Positions 23,390 through 31,737 of a stretch of DNA of 33,181 nucleotides are shown here, in pieces. This DNA comes from Frigoriflavimonas asaccharolytica (GTDB lineage Bacteria > Bacteroidota > Bacteroidia > Flavobacteriales > Weeksellaceae): assembly GCF_013294015.1 (NCBI RefSeq), contig NZ_JABSNO010000018.1, positions 35,613 to 68,793 on the forward strand, written 5' to 3'. Position 1 is the stretch's first letter; every line of letters begins with the position of its first letter. A program made the translations under genes and the position numbers. The notes under the pieces were generated by a model that ran no database searches, was not told the DNA's origin, and saw only the letters and a program-made list of their open reading frames with translations.

Positions 23390-24574
23390 TTATTTTGCAG
23401 ATTCCACCGGAACAGAATACTCTGCTGCATCTGGATCGAAAGCTTCTTGCTCTAGATCATTATTGTCGGATTGTGAATTTTGTAAATTTAATTGAAATTT
23501 TCCGATTCTAAAATTTGAAGAACTCAAATTAACATCCGAAATTAAAACTAAGGCGATCATCAACCCAAAAAAATATGCGTAATATGAAGCTGACTTTAGC
23601 AATGGCCGCAAATTATTCCAATTTTCTACACTTGCAACAGGTGCAATTGCAAATACTTTTTTTACTTCTTCATATTCAAAAATTGGCTGATAATTTTCTT
23701 TATTAGAAGCTTTTCCAATCATCAAGACTTCAGCGTTTTCTAGAAGCAGATATTCCCTATATCTTTTTCCAGAAGATCTGTATTGTTCTCCAACTTTAAA
23801 ATCTAAAAATTCTATTTCATCTGTTTTTACCTCTATTTTTCCGGTTGCATCTTCCACATAAAAAGATTCGCAAATTGTCTCGGAAAATACGATCCTGAAA
23901 GATTCTTTGCCGTCTTTATCTCTAGAAATATCTTCAATGGTGTATAAATATCCAATACAGGGTACATTTTTAATAGGTGAATTCTTACTTTTAATCATCC
24001 GAACTTTTCCAGAAATTTCTGCTAAACCCATTGCAACAGATCGAATTTTTGAAGTTGGTAAAGTTCTTTGCAAATTGTAAAAACTTTTTTTATTACTGCT
24101 TTTCAAACTGGAAATAAATGGAAGCACAATAAAAAAGAATACCACAATGTAGGCAGGTTTCACTGTGAAAAATAAAAATATGAAAATTATAACGACAAAA
24201 CCAGACAACAATTTTTTCCAAAAAGGAATAGGCGGCTTTCCATCTTTTATTAGAGCTGCGTCTTTTGCTCTATTATCGAAAATTGTAGATCGTACCGCAG
24301 CATAAAACATCCCGAAAATACCCAAAACAAATACAGATAGAAATAAAAATGCGAAAACTACTGCTCCAAATCTAGTATCAAACAAGCCTGCAAAACCAAT
24401 AAGAGCTGGGTTTAAAACAAAAAATAGCCAATTGGGTTTAAATTTTATCCTATAAATACCATCTAAAATTAAAGTATGGAAAATGGCAACTCCCATAGAA
24501 AAGAACATTAAGAAGAACAGCATGAACCAATCTGCTTCAAAATTGTTGAAAAAATTAACTAAATCTTGCGGCAT
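23390..24574 (-). CDS. GIDE-domain membrane protein
   Basis: This 394-residue protein has about five N-terminal TM segments (within residues 15-157), a soluble region at about 170-325 and a TM segment near residues 330-350. The soluble part resembles the GIDE/MULAN domain: MAEISGKVRMIKSKNSPIKN, CIGYLYTIEDIS, SFRIVFSETICESFYVEDATGKIEV and SSGKRYREYLLLENAEVLMIGKASN. In eukaryotes GIDE precedes a RING finger in a mitochondrial ubiquitin ligase. No RING is present here, so the annotation 'E3 ubiquitin ligase' would mislead. Often adjacent to lemA, as here. Function unknown; perhaps membrane stress. It is the first gene of the three-gene unit. Confidence 0.82.
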   Translation of the reverse strand: MPQDLVNFFNNFEADWFMLFFLMFFSMGVAIFHTLILDGIYRIKFKPNWLFFVLNPALIGFAGLFDTRFGAVVFAFLFLSVFVLGIFGMFYAAVRSTIFDNRAKDAALIKDGKPPIPFWKKLLSGFVVIIFIFLFFTVKPAYIVVFFFIVLPFISSLKSSNKKSFYNLQRTLPTSKIRSVAMGLAEISGKVRMIKSKNSPIKNVPCIGYLYTIEDISRDKDGKESFRIVFSETICESFYVEDATGKIEVKTDEIEFLDFKVGEQYRSSGKRYREYLLLENAEVLMIGKASNKENYQPIFEYEEVKKVFAIAPVASVENWNNLRPLLKSASYYAYFFGLMIALVLISDVNLSSSNFRIGKFQLNLQNSQSDNNDLEQEAFDPDAAEYSVPVESAK

Positions 24575-24804
24575 TTATTATTTTGGAATTGTTTGATTTG
24601 ATTTTACAAATGATAAAATATAATTTCTAAAATTAACTAAAATTTCTAGAAAGCAAAGCAAATATTCTTTATTTATTTTTCTTAGAACTGACTCGTAAAA
24701 ATCTTATGTAAAGCCAAATGAAATATGCCTTTACCTACAATAGAATGCTTTACAAATAAATTGAAAAAGGATTAAGTCAACTACTATTGAAAAATTTCCA
24801 AAGC

Positions 24805-24839
24805 AAAAAAATCGCTGTAAACATTACGTTTACAGCGAT
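24805..24839 (-). terminator. strong minus-strand terminator hairpin
   Basis: Stem ATCGCTGTAAAC (24811-24822) and GTTTACAGCGAT (24828-24839) with a 5-base loop; 12 perfect base pairs. On the minus strand it is followed by T6, so it should stop transcripts coming from the right. The nearest intact minus gene ends more than 600 bases away at 25447, so it belongs either to that operon or to the degraded gene in between. Confidence 0.75.
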
Positions 24840-25118
24840 TTACTAATTTATTTCAATCGATATTAATCGATGATAATTGCTAATTATTTGACTTCTTCAA
24901 AAATAACGAGTGCTGAAAATCAATAAGTTATATTTTTATGGTACAAATAAGGTATTGATTTATAAGTATATTTCTATTTAAAAATATCTAATTTACTGCT
25001 TATCGCCATATAATTTTCTTTGTTTTTTGTTCAATAGAAATTCAACATACACTTTTCTATGTACTGTGATACGTTTTAAAATATTCTTGTTTCTCGATTT
25101 CTTTTAAAGATACTGAAA

Positions 25119-25289
25119 TTAATTTACGGGCAAATTTAAAAGAACTTGGTTTACTTTTGCTAAAGTTAAATTCTCCTTTCCTTCTGCTACCTTTCTTACC
25201 ACTATGAAAGCCACTCCTACTCTTTTAGCAAATTCTTGCTTTGTAAAGTTTGCTTCTTTGCATTTATCTTTGGTATATTTTACTGAATT
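25119..25289 (-). pseudogene. remnant of an XRE/HipB-like regulator
   Basis: The minus-strand frame translates to a 56-residue fragment containing NFTKQEFAKRVGVAFIVVRK, then AEGKENLTLAKVNQVL, then NLPVN and a stop. This is a helix-turn-helix of the HipB type, where VRxxEQGKxNLxLxKVNQVL is typical. An in-frame stop lies directly upstream and no ATG, GTG or TTG precedes the HTH, so a few N-terminal residues and the start codon are missing. HipB-type regulators normally precede a hipA toxin gene; no intact hipA is downstream. Confidence 0.65.
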
Positions 25290-25446
25290 TTACACATTTT
25301 TTATGTGCGTTTGAAAGTAGTTAAAACAAATATGTAAAATGATATGCAATTAAGTGTAATAATCAAAATTTATTATTTTTAAATGTCTCTGTTTTTGGGG
25401 AAGATTACAGGAAGATTACAACCGTAATCTATTACTCTGGTTTTTT

Positions 25447-26745
25447 CTATTTTAAATTTTCAATGAAATCATAGGAGACGTTTTCAAGTTCAATATGTCC
25501 AAAGAATTTATTTGTCCATTTTTTTGTCGGTAATTTAATATCAGACTTCACATCATAAATATCTTGGCTAAACTTATGTAAAATAAAAACATTGTCTTCT
25601 AATTTAAAAGTTAAGAAATTATCCTGATTGTACTTGTCCTCAATATCTCTGTTATATTCTAATGTGAAATACACCCCTTTTGTTACGGTTTTTTTGTACT
25701 CTTTTTGTCCCATTATAGGAGTAGAATCATTTCGCGCCCATAATGAAAAAGAGTTATTATTATTCTTTAAAATAATAATTTGAGCATTTACTATTTCAGT
25801 TTCTGATGATGTGATGTATATTTTATCATCGTCTAAATCTCCATCTAGGTCTACACTTATTTCGTCTATAATTTGAAATCCATTCTTTACGTAAAATGAG
25901 ATATTATCATTTTGTGAATGTTTCTTGTTTCCTTCATAAATCTCTGCAATTTCTCGAAGAAATGTCTTTTGTTCTTCGTCATTAAATTTTGATATAAGAG
26001 CATTTTTGAAAGAATTATATAATTTTCTATCCGAATCTATATTTGCAACTTTGGATATAAAATTTTTATCAATTATTTTTTTATTTCTTTGGAAAAGCAG
26101 TTGTAAATATTGGTCGTCATAATTCTCTGTATTAGATTTCAATTTTATAATTACGTGCTGAAGTATTTTTTCGTTTTTATCAAAGTGAAAACTGCAAACA
26201 AGATATATGAATAAATCATCTAGTTGCTTATCAGTAAGCCATTCATATATTTCTTCTTCATTAGGATTAAATAATAATTTATTAATAACTATATTATATT
26301 CTTTGCTATGGTCTAAATTTTTGAAATCATTAGAATTGTAGTAATTTAAACTACTTTTATTTAACAGAGGAAGTTCAAATGAAAAGGAAATTAATCTTTT
26401 AGAAGGAAAAATAATCAATTGCGGAGTGTATCCCTCAACACTATCACTCTCAAAACTATGATATCTTATTTTTTGGTAACCCTTTTCTGGATTAACAATT
26501 ATGCCTAACTTATCCTTTACTACTTTGTTAAAAGTTAGTTCAGTAGGGGAGGTATAATTTTCTCTCAATAAAAATTCAGTAACAATATTTCCTACTTTAT
26601 TATAATAGTCTTCTTTTTGTGCATCATCCCAGTTGTCCATAATATAGGATTCATTAGAATCTGCTAACTCATAATTATACTTTTGAGCATTTTGTTTGCA
26701 TCCTATAAAAAGACACAATAAAAGGAAAAGGATTTTATTTTTCAT
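25447..26745 (-). CDS. lipoprotein, candidate immunity protein for the 1150-residue lysin
   Basis: This 432-residue protein starts with a lipoprotein signal, MKNKILFLLLCLFIGC, with the lipidated Cys at residue 16, so it is anchored in a membrane facing the periplasm or cell surface. I do not recognise the remaining domain. It has a calcium-like acidic loop DLDGDLDDDKIYI (about residues 300-312) as in FG-GAP or EF-hand type sequences, and beta-rich ends. It lies 4 bases after the large cell-wall hydrolase gene and ends the operon. A periplasmic lipoprotein placed right after a peptidoglycan-cutting effector is typical of an immunity protein; this is inference. Confidence 0.6.
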   Translation of the reverse strand: MKNKILFLLLCLFIGCKQNAQKYNYELADSNESYIMDNWDDAQKEDYYNKVGNIVTEFLLRENYTSPTELTFNKVVKDKLGIIVNPEKGYQKIRYHSFESDSVEGYTPQLIIFPSKRLISFSFELPLLNKSSLNYYNSNDFKNLDHSKEYNIVINKLLFNPNEEEIYEWLTDKQLDDLFIYLVCSFHFDKNEKILQHVIIKLKSNTENYDDQYLQLLFQRNKKIIDKNFISKVANIDSDRKLYNSFKNALISKFNDEEQKTFLREIAEIYEGNKKHSQNDNISFYVKNGFQIIDEISVDLDGDLDDDKIYITSSETEIVNAQIIILKNNNNSFSLWARNDSTPIMGQKEYKKTVTKGVYFTLEYNRDIEDKYNQDNFLTFKLEDNVFILHKFSQDIYDVKSDIKLPTKKWTNKFFGHIELENVSYDFIENLK

Positions 26746-26749
26746 AATA

Positions 26750-29700
26750 TTATTTTAGTCCGATATGAAAATGATTTGCATGTTTACCTGCGTAAGAAGC
26801 ATTGGTGACAGTTTTATACTGATAATTTTTCACGAAATTCCACTCAACTGCAATTTTATAAATCTTTTGCATTATTTCATCTAATTTTTTTTCACTGCCC
26901 CAATATTGTTTTGCGACTGTCCACAGTTGTTCTCCATCGCTGTTAGTACATCCAGGATATCTGATATCAATATCCTTACCTGTTTTATGAGTTTCGTGCC
27001 CTAAATTCGTTACGCCATCATGGGAAGAAATGTCATTATAAAATAATTTTTCATTTATCGCACTTTCTTTTACAGAATAAAAGAAACCTAATAATGCGGC
27101 AACACACTCTTCTTTAGCCCAGTTATCTCCTCCAATAGATTTGCCACTATCTCTTGTTCCATATCTTCCCCAATTAACACCTGATTCTGGAAAATTAAAA
27201 AAACCATGTTCACTTTTTTCTAATGTGTAAGATTTTTCTAAAACACCATTTTTATAAACTTCAAATTTATATGTTTTACTTTCAGAGGTCATTACTTTCG
27301 AATATGTTTTTTTTATGTAATCTGTTTTGTATAGATTGTAGTCGCCTGTCGTTGCAGAATTCTCACTAAATACCTGCTGACATTCTGAAACTCTAAATGC
27401 ATCATAGGTTTTTTGAAAATAATCTTTTGCAACTTTCCATTTAAAACCACTTTCTCCAACTACTTTTTTTCTAATCGATTTAAAATCATCATCACTATTC
27501 GATTTAGATGTAATTTTATCTGCAAGTTTCCAAATTTCGTGTTTTTCCCAATATGCGATAGCAGTAATTACAGCATAATCTATCTCTTCCACCTTTTCAG
27601 GATGAGATTCTAATCTTTCTTCTCCTCTATTTGATTGTGGTAATTTATTATATTCGGCTGGGAAAATATCTTTTAGGACTCCAGAAATCATGTTATAATT
27701 ACCCCTCCCAGTTATTTGCTTTAAGCCCCTTCCCCTAAACTTCCAACCATCACCACTTGATTCAATTCCATTTCCATTATCATAACCATTTCCTCTTGCA
27801 TACATATAATTTAGTAGTCTTTCTTGCGGTCTATCGTTGCAATAAGAAGACAACAAACCTTTACTTTCTAGGGCTTTAGCTCTATCTCCAAAGGCAGACT
27901 TCGCCGAGGTAACAGAATGATTCATTTTGCCTTCTACAGTCCAGTCTCCATGGATTCCTAGTGTTTCTACTGCAACTTGAGCGAAAAAATGCGCTTTTCT
28001 CAAGCATGTATTTAGATGCAAATCTTTTCCTTGATCCTTTCTCTGTTTTATAAATTTATTTAAGCTTGAAACAATCTTTTCTCTAAAATCTTTTTGATTT
28101 GAATAAACTTGAAAAGCGTCTTCAATAATTTTTAATGTAATCTCATCCTCACATCTTGGACATTTGTCTTCCGATTTATTTTCACCTCCACTTATCTGTT
28201 CCCTTCCCACCATCACTGCACCTTTATTTTCTGCCAAATTGGGCAATGTTGCTGGCGGATAAAGCAAGGTAAGATCTTTATGAATCATATAAAAACCCTG
28301 CGCTTCTCCTTTATTTGTCTCGTCAATGATTTTTACCATCGCATTTAGGCGGATAAAGTTTTTTGGTTTGCCTATTTTAGATAAATCAACGGGAACTATT
28401 ATTTCTCCTTTTTTATTAAATGTTGCTGTTTTGGTATCTGTAATTCTTTCGTCGGAAAATTTACTTTTAATATCTTCAAAATCATCAAGTTCCAACTCAT
28501 CTTTCCAGCTCCAGTAAGCATCTGATTCTGTAAGGAAATTAATTTCTACTTTTTTATCTACCATATTGATGGCATATATTTTAAAATATAATGCACCGTT
28601 TAATGCACTTATTAAAATTTGCTTGGTATCATTGGCATCGCAGAAATACGCATTAATTATTTCTGGATCTAATGTTACTTTCAGAAATTCTCCTAATTTT
28701 TTGTCGCCATTTTTTATTTGAAGATCAACGTTGTTGCGCACAATATTAAAGAATAAATCTCCATAATCTGCAGTTCCGTTTTCCTTGATTTTAGTTATTA
28801 TATCTTCTGTGATTGTAAAAGGATGATAAAAGCCTGACTTGTGCTTGTCATTAGAATCAAATGTGAAAGTGTAAACAAGTGTTTTACCTAAAGTATCATC
28901 ATCATAAATATTTAAAGTGAGGTTTTCATTATCCAGACCATCTCCAGATAAAAATAAGCAAACTTCTTGATTTTGTCCTGCTTTTGTAATGATGTTTCCA
29001 CTTCCATTATCTTTGTCTATCCATTTGCATTTATCTACATTTATTATTGGTGCTACTATGGATATTTCCAAAGGCTCTTTGCAAGCCCTTCCACCCATAG
29101 TACAGGATAGGGTATATTCTCCTGCAATTTTAAATAATTTTGAAAACGTTTTTTCAGATCCTCCTCCTGTCTCGGGTCCAGTTAATCTCCAGGAAATCGC
29201 GCCATCTTTTGCAACATTGTAATCTTTAAAGGTCATTTCCTCTATTTCAAAATCTCCAATCAGTCCGGCTTTTGGTTTCTTTATAGTTTTGATTTTTTCT
29301 ACGATGTTTTCTTTTACTTCAAAATGCCAATCGTTGTTCGCACTATCATTGTTATCTCCTCCTATTTTTTTTAAGGCAGAGGTAACATATGCTTCTATGT
29401 GATACTTTTTTTTCTGCAGCAATAAATTTCCAGGTATCGAAATTGTTTTGCCTGTACCTATCAACGTTTTATCAAGGTTCCATTTAATTTCTCCGCTTTC
29501 TGGTAAATCAGAACCACTGCCAACAGGAAATTGAAATTGGGTTTTTGTTATACTAAAACTCATGGCTGTTCCTGGTCGAACCAATTGTGCGCCATGCGTA
29601 ATGTCTTTTATAGATAATGCTTTACTAGTACCTGAAAATGTTTGTTTGGAAACAACACCTGCTTCATTGGTATATTCTGCGATTAGACGGTACTTTGCAT

Positions 29701-30202
29701 TAGAATTTCCGGGGGTGAAAGTAAATACATTTGCTGCAGCCGAACCTTCATTTAATTTATTTCCTGCAGCATCTTCCAATCGAAACTGCAATCTGGATAG
29801 TTCATCTGCTGTTGGTGGTTTTATAAGAAATTTAGCTTCAAAAACGGCAGGGAAATTTTTTCTTAAGGAATCTCCAGTTAAAAAATTTTCAGGATTTTTG
29901 GGCTGTAGTTTATTGCCATCTAATATATTGTAATTTACCGTTATATCGACATGTTTAAGCTCGGTAGAAGATTGATAATCTTCTTTTGTTTGAATTTCTT
30001 TTTGATATGCCGCTATTCTATATTTGCCTTCTTGGGAAAAACTGTGATCTAATTCTAAACCTATTTTTGGCTGAATTTGCAAAATGTTTGCAGAGTCAGA
30101 ATTATGTCCACTAAATATAATCCAGGAGACCATTTGTATGTCTCCTCTACTTACCGTAGCTTTAGTTGTAAATTCTTGATTGGGACGAATTATTGTTGCC
30201 AT
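26750..30202 (-). CDS. large cell-wall hydrolase effector: beta-sandwich repeats, GH19, MepA/M15 peptidase
   Basis: The 1150-residue protein lacks a signal peptide. Residues about 1-375 look like three PKD-like/Ig-like domains (the W...G...EGKYRIAAY pattern, for example). Residues about 388-645 hold two more beta-sandwiches, with ENLTLNIYDDD and YFKIYAINMVDKKVEINF. Near 690-920 is a GH19-type muramidase/chitinase-like domain: AQVAVETLG (likely catalytic Glu746) and GRGLKQITGRGNYN. The C-terminus is an LAS zinc peptidase (MepA/M15-like): HKTGKDID (His1072, Asp1079) and HANHFHIGL (His1144, His1146). It would cut both the glycan and the peptide of peptidoglycan in the target cell. It follows a PAAR-like gene at 4 bases and precedes a lipoprotein, so I read it as a secreted T6SS-type effector. 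Confidence 0.8.
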   Translation of the reverse strand: MATIIRPNQEFTTKATVSRGDIQMVSWIIFSGHNSDSANILQIQPKIGLELDHSFSQEGKYRIAAYQKEIQTKEDYQSSTELKHVDITVNYNILDGNKLQPKNPENFLTGDSLRKNFPAVFEAKFLIKPPTADELSRLQFRLEDAAGNKLNEGSAAANVFTFTPGNSNAKYRLIAEYTNEAGVVSKQTFSGTSKALSIKDITHGAQLVRPGTAMSFSITKTQFQFPVGSGSDLPESGEIKWNLDKTLIGTGKTISIPGNLLLQKKKYHIEAYVTSALKKIGGDNNDSANNDWHFEVKENIVEKIKTIKKPKAGLIGDFEIEEMTFKDYNVAKDGAISWRLTGPETGGGSEKTFSKLFKIAGEYTLSCTMGGRACKEPLEISIVAPIINVDKCKWIDKDNGSGNIITKAGQNQEVCLFLSGDGLDNENLTLNIYDDDTLGKTLVYTFTFDSNDKHKSGFYHPFTITEDIITKIKENGTADYGDLFFNIVRNNVDLQIKNGDKKLGEFLKVTLDPEIINAYFCDANDTKQILISALNGALYFKIYAINMVDKKVEINFLTESDAYWSWKDELELDDFEDIKSKFSDERITDTKTATFNKKGEIIVPVDLSKIGKPKNFIRLNAMVKIIDETNKGEAQGFYMIHKDLTLLYPPATLPNLAENKGAVMVGREQISGGENKSEDKCPRCEDEITLKIIEDAFQVYSNQKDFREKIVSSLNKFIKQRKDQGKDLHLNTCLRKAHFFAQVAVETLGIHGDWTVEGKMNHSVTSAKSAFGDRAKALESKGLLSSYCNDRPQERLLNYMYARGNGYDNGNGIESSGDGWKFRGRGLKQITGRGNYNMISGVLKDIFPAEYNKLPQSNRGEERLESHPEKVEEIDYAVITAIAYWEKHEIWKLADKITSKSNSDDDFKSIRKKVVGESGFKWKVAKDYFQKTYDAFRVSECQQVFSENSATTGDYNLYKTDYIKKTYSKVMTSESKTYKFEVYKNGVLEKSYTLEKSEHGFFNFPESGVNWGRYGTRDSGKSIGGDNWAKEECVAALLGFFYSVKESAINEKLFYNDISSHDGVTNLGHETHKTGKDIDIRYPGCTNSDGEQLWTVAKQYWGSEKKLDEIMQKIYKIAVEWNFVKNYQYKTVTNASYAGKHANHFHIGLK

Positions 30203-30206
30203 AATT

Positions 30207-31016
30207 TTATATTTTCGGTTTCAAAATTATTTCTACACTATCAATAACTGGAATTGTATCTGCTTTCTTTGGCATTTTTATCGCAGGATTTACTGCAGCC
30301 AATTCCAGCGGATCTGTATTGTCTGCATGTGCATTGCTCACACTATCTGTTTGCCCATGTTTGTTGATGGTTATTTTTCCACCAATCATGCATTGGAGTT
30401 CTGAAATTTCTGTAAGGGTTTTTTTACCTAAAACTTGTGTGCTTTCATATGTTTTTGTCCATTTTGGTGCGGGTGAAAGTGTGCATGGTAAATATCCTCC
30501 AGTTGTTGGTTGCAATTTGCATTGCCCAAATGTTGCAGAAGGTGGAATAAAAGTCTTATCATCTTCTGTTGCTAAATATTTTTTGGATTGATCATTTAAT
30601 ACAATCGATTTATGAGAAGTAACTTGTAGATCTGCTGTCTGCATTGGGTTTACCGCTTTATCGCATACACATTTTGCACCATGAACTACAAAATATTTTC
30701 CGTCGTGTTCCCCTTTGGAAACTTCTTCTTGTTTTTTATCCTCTTCTTCTTTCTTTTTTTCTTCTTCTTGTTTTTGTTCGGCTTCTTTTTCTTCTTCTAC
30801 GGGATCCAACGGTGGTTCTTCACCATTCATCTCATATATTTCTTCCTGCGATGGCGTCATCAAAGTAGAGCCTGCAAAAGGTGTTTCCGATGTTTTCTCT
30901 TCAGAAACAGAATCATGATATTCTTTTAATTGATGCCAATCTTTTAGCCCCAATTTTTTGGCGATATCCATCAAATTCTCGCCACTCTGTATTATATGTG
31001 GAATTGGTTCTCCCAT
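30207..31016 (-). CDS. LysM-DUF4280 (PAAR-like) spike-tip protein
   Basis: This 269-residue protein has a LysM-like module at residues about 5-58 (HIIQSGENLMDIAKKLGL, then STLMTPSQ). A highly charged linker (about 66-106), rich in EEEKKKEEED, follows. The C-terminal DUF4280/PAAR-like domain begins at YFVVHGAKCVCD (about residue 108), with ATFGQCKL, LPCTLSPAPKW, KTLTEISELQCMIGGKITINKHGQ as the landmarks. Such domains cap the spike of T6SS and related contractile systems and carry effectors. The effector gene follows at 4 bases. No signal peptide; the protein would be secreted by the contractile machine. A 264-base gap lies upstream. Confidence 0.8.
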   Translation of the reverse strand: MGEPIPHIIQSGENLMDIAKKLGLKDWHQLKEYHDSVSEEKTSETPFAGSTLMTPSQEEIYEMNGEEPPLDPVEEEKEAEQKQEEEKKKEEEDKKQEEVSKGEHDGKYFVVHGAKCVCDKAVNPMQTADLQVTSHKSIVLNDQSKKYLATEDDKTFIPPSATFGQCKLQPTTGGYLPCTLSPAPKWTKTYESTQVLGKKTLTEISELQCMIGGKITINKHGQTDSVSNAHADNTDPLELAAVNPAIKMPKKADTIPVIDSVEIILKPKI

Positions 31017-31280
31017 AATTTAATTTATTTGAAAAATATTTTTTTATTAAAAAAATTTAATTTTAATCGAATGCAATATTTATGATAAATGATGAAATAT
31101 TCTGTTTTAAATGATCTTTGCCTAAAAATGTACTATCAAATATATGAAAAAATACAATTTTGTAATATTTTCAATTTATTCTGAATTCTTAAATAAAAAT
31201 TTTATTATCATCCTATAATTTTAGAATGTCCCAAAAATTTTCGTTCAAATTCTTGTATTTAACTTTTTTAGTTGTACCAT

Positions 31281-31724
31281 TTATTTCTTTAAAACCAACG
31301 AATCTAATTTTGCATCGTACAAATATCGATAAATGTCATAATTTTTATAAATAATAATTTCAGTAAGATCAACATCGTTATTTAGGATTTCATTTTTTAT
31401 GTGTAAACAAATATCTTTTATATCGCTGTCGGAAATATCTTTTACTTTTGGCAAATCAATTGAAAGAGAATAGATAAAGGGAATTTTATCGTATTGATCT
31501 TCAAAAAGTGTATCTTCATTATCTTTATTTTTGTTTATGTAAAGCCTTTTCAACCCACAGTCATATTTCTTTGTAAGTTGTTGAAAATAATCTTTTTCTT
31601 GTTTAGAAAGTTCTGGTTGATTTCCTTTTTTCATTGGTTGCATCAGCCAATAAAAGGGATTGAAGATAAATCCTAAAATAATTAAACCTATAATAGGTAT
31701 TGCTATTTTGTATGTTTTTTTCAT
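31281..31724 (-). CDS. small membrane-anchored protein, candidate immunity to the lipase-like effector
   Basis: This 147-residue protein begins with an N-terminal hydrophobic anchor (residues about 8-25, then a short FYWLMQP), followed by a soluble domain with mixed alpha/beta character (SLSIDLPKV, DIKDICLHIKNEIL, EIIIYKNYDIYRY). There is no known family. It starts 13 bases after the lipase-like gene and is the natural candidate for that effector's immunity protein, with the domain in the periplasm. This is from position and topology, not from homology. Confidence 0.6.
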   Translation of the reverse strand: MKKTYKIAIPIIGLIILGFIFNPFYWLMQPMKKGNQPELSKQEKDYFQQLTKKYDCGLKRLYINKNKDNEDTLFEDQYDKIPFIYSLSIDLPKVKDISDSDIKDICLHIKNEILNNDVDLTEIIIYKNYDIYRYLYDAKLDSLVLKK

Positions 31725-31737
31725 AATAATTTAAATT

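Larger units (their letters stand above)
24575..25446. other. 872-base gap: mostly non-coding with remnants
   Basis: No intact gene. It holds a minus-strand terminator-type hairpin (24805-24839), a remnant of an XRE/HipB-like regulator (25119-25289), and a short direct repeat GAAGATTACA (25400-25409 and 25411-25420) near the lipoprotein gene's 3' end. A minus-strand frame near 25000-25090 reads VHRKVYVEFLLNK and then stops; it may be another remnant but is too short to name. The rest shows nothing I can interpret. Confidence 0.6.

Noticed and set aside
23390-24574. Annotation as an E3 ubiquitin ligase
   Set aside because: Only the GIDE domain is present; there is no RING finger cysteine/histidine set.
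25000-25090. Frame with VHRKVYVEFLLNK as the start of a HipA protein
   Set aside because: Only about 30 residues are open before a stop, and the likeness to HipA is too short to support a call.
25400-25430. Hairpin AGATTAC/GTAATCT and the direct repeat GAAGATTACA as a terminator of the lipoprotein gene
   Set aside because: There is no T-run on the minus strand after the short stem, so it does not look like a functional terminator.
30644-30929. Several Phe/Leu/Ser-rich plus-strand ORFs
   Set aside because: They are antisense shadows of the Glu/Lys-rich linker of the LysM-DUF4280 protein and have no start or context of their own.
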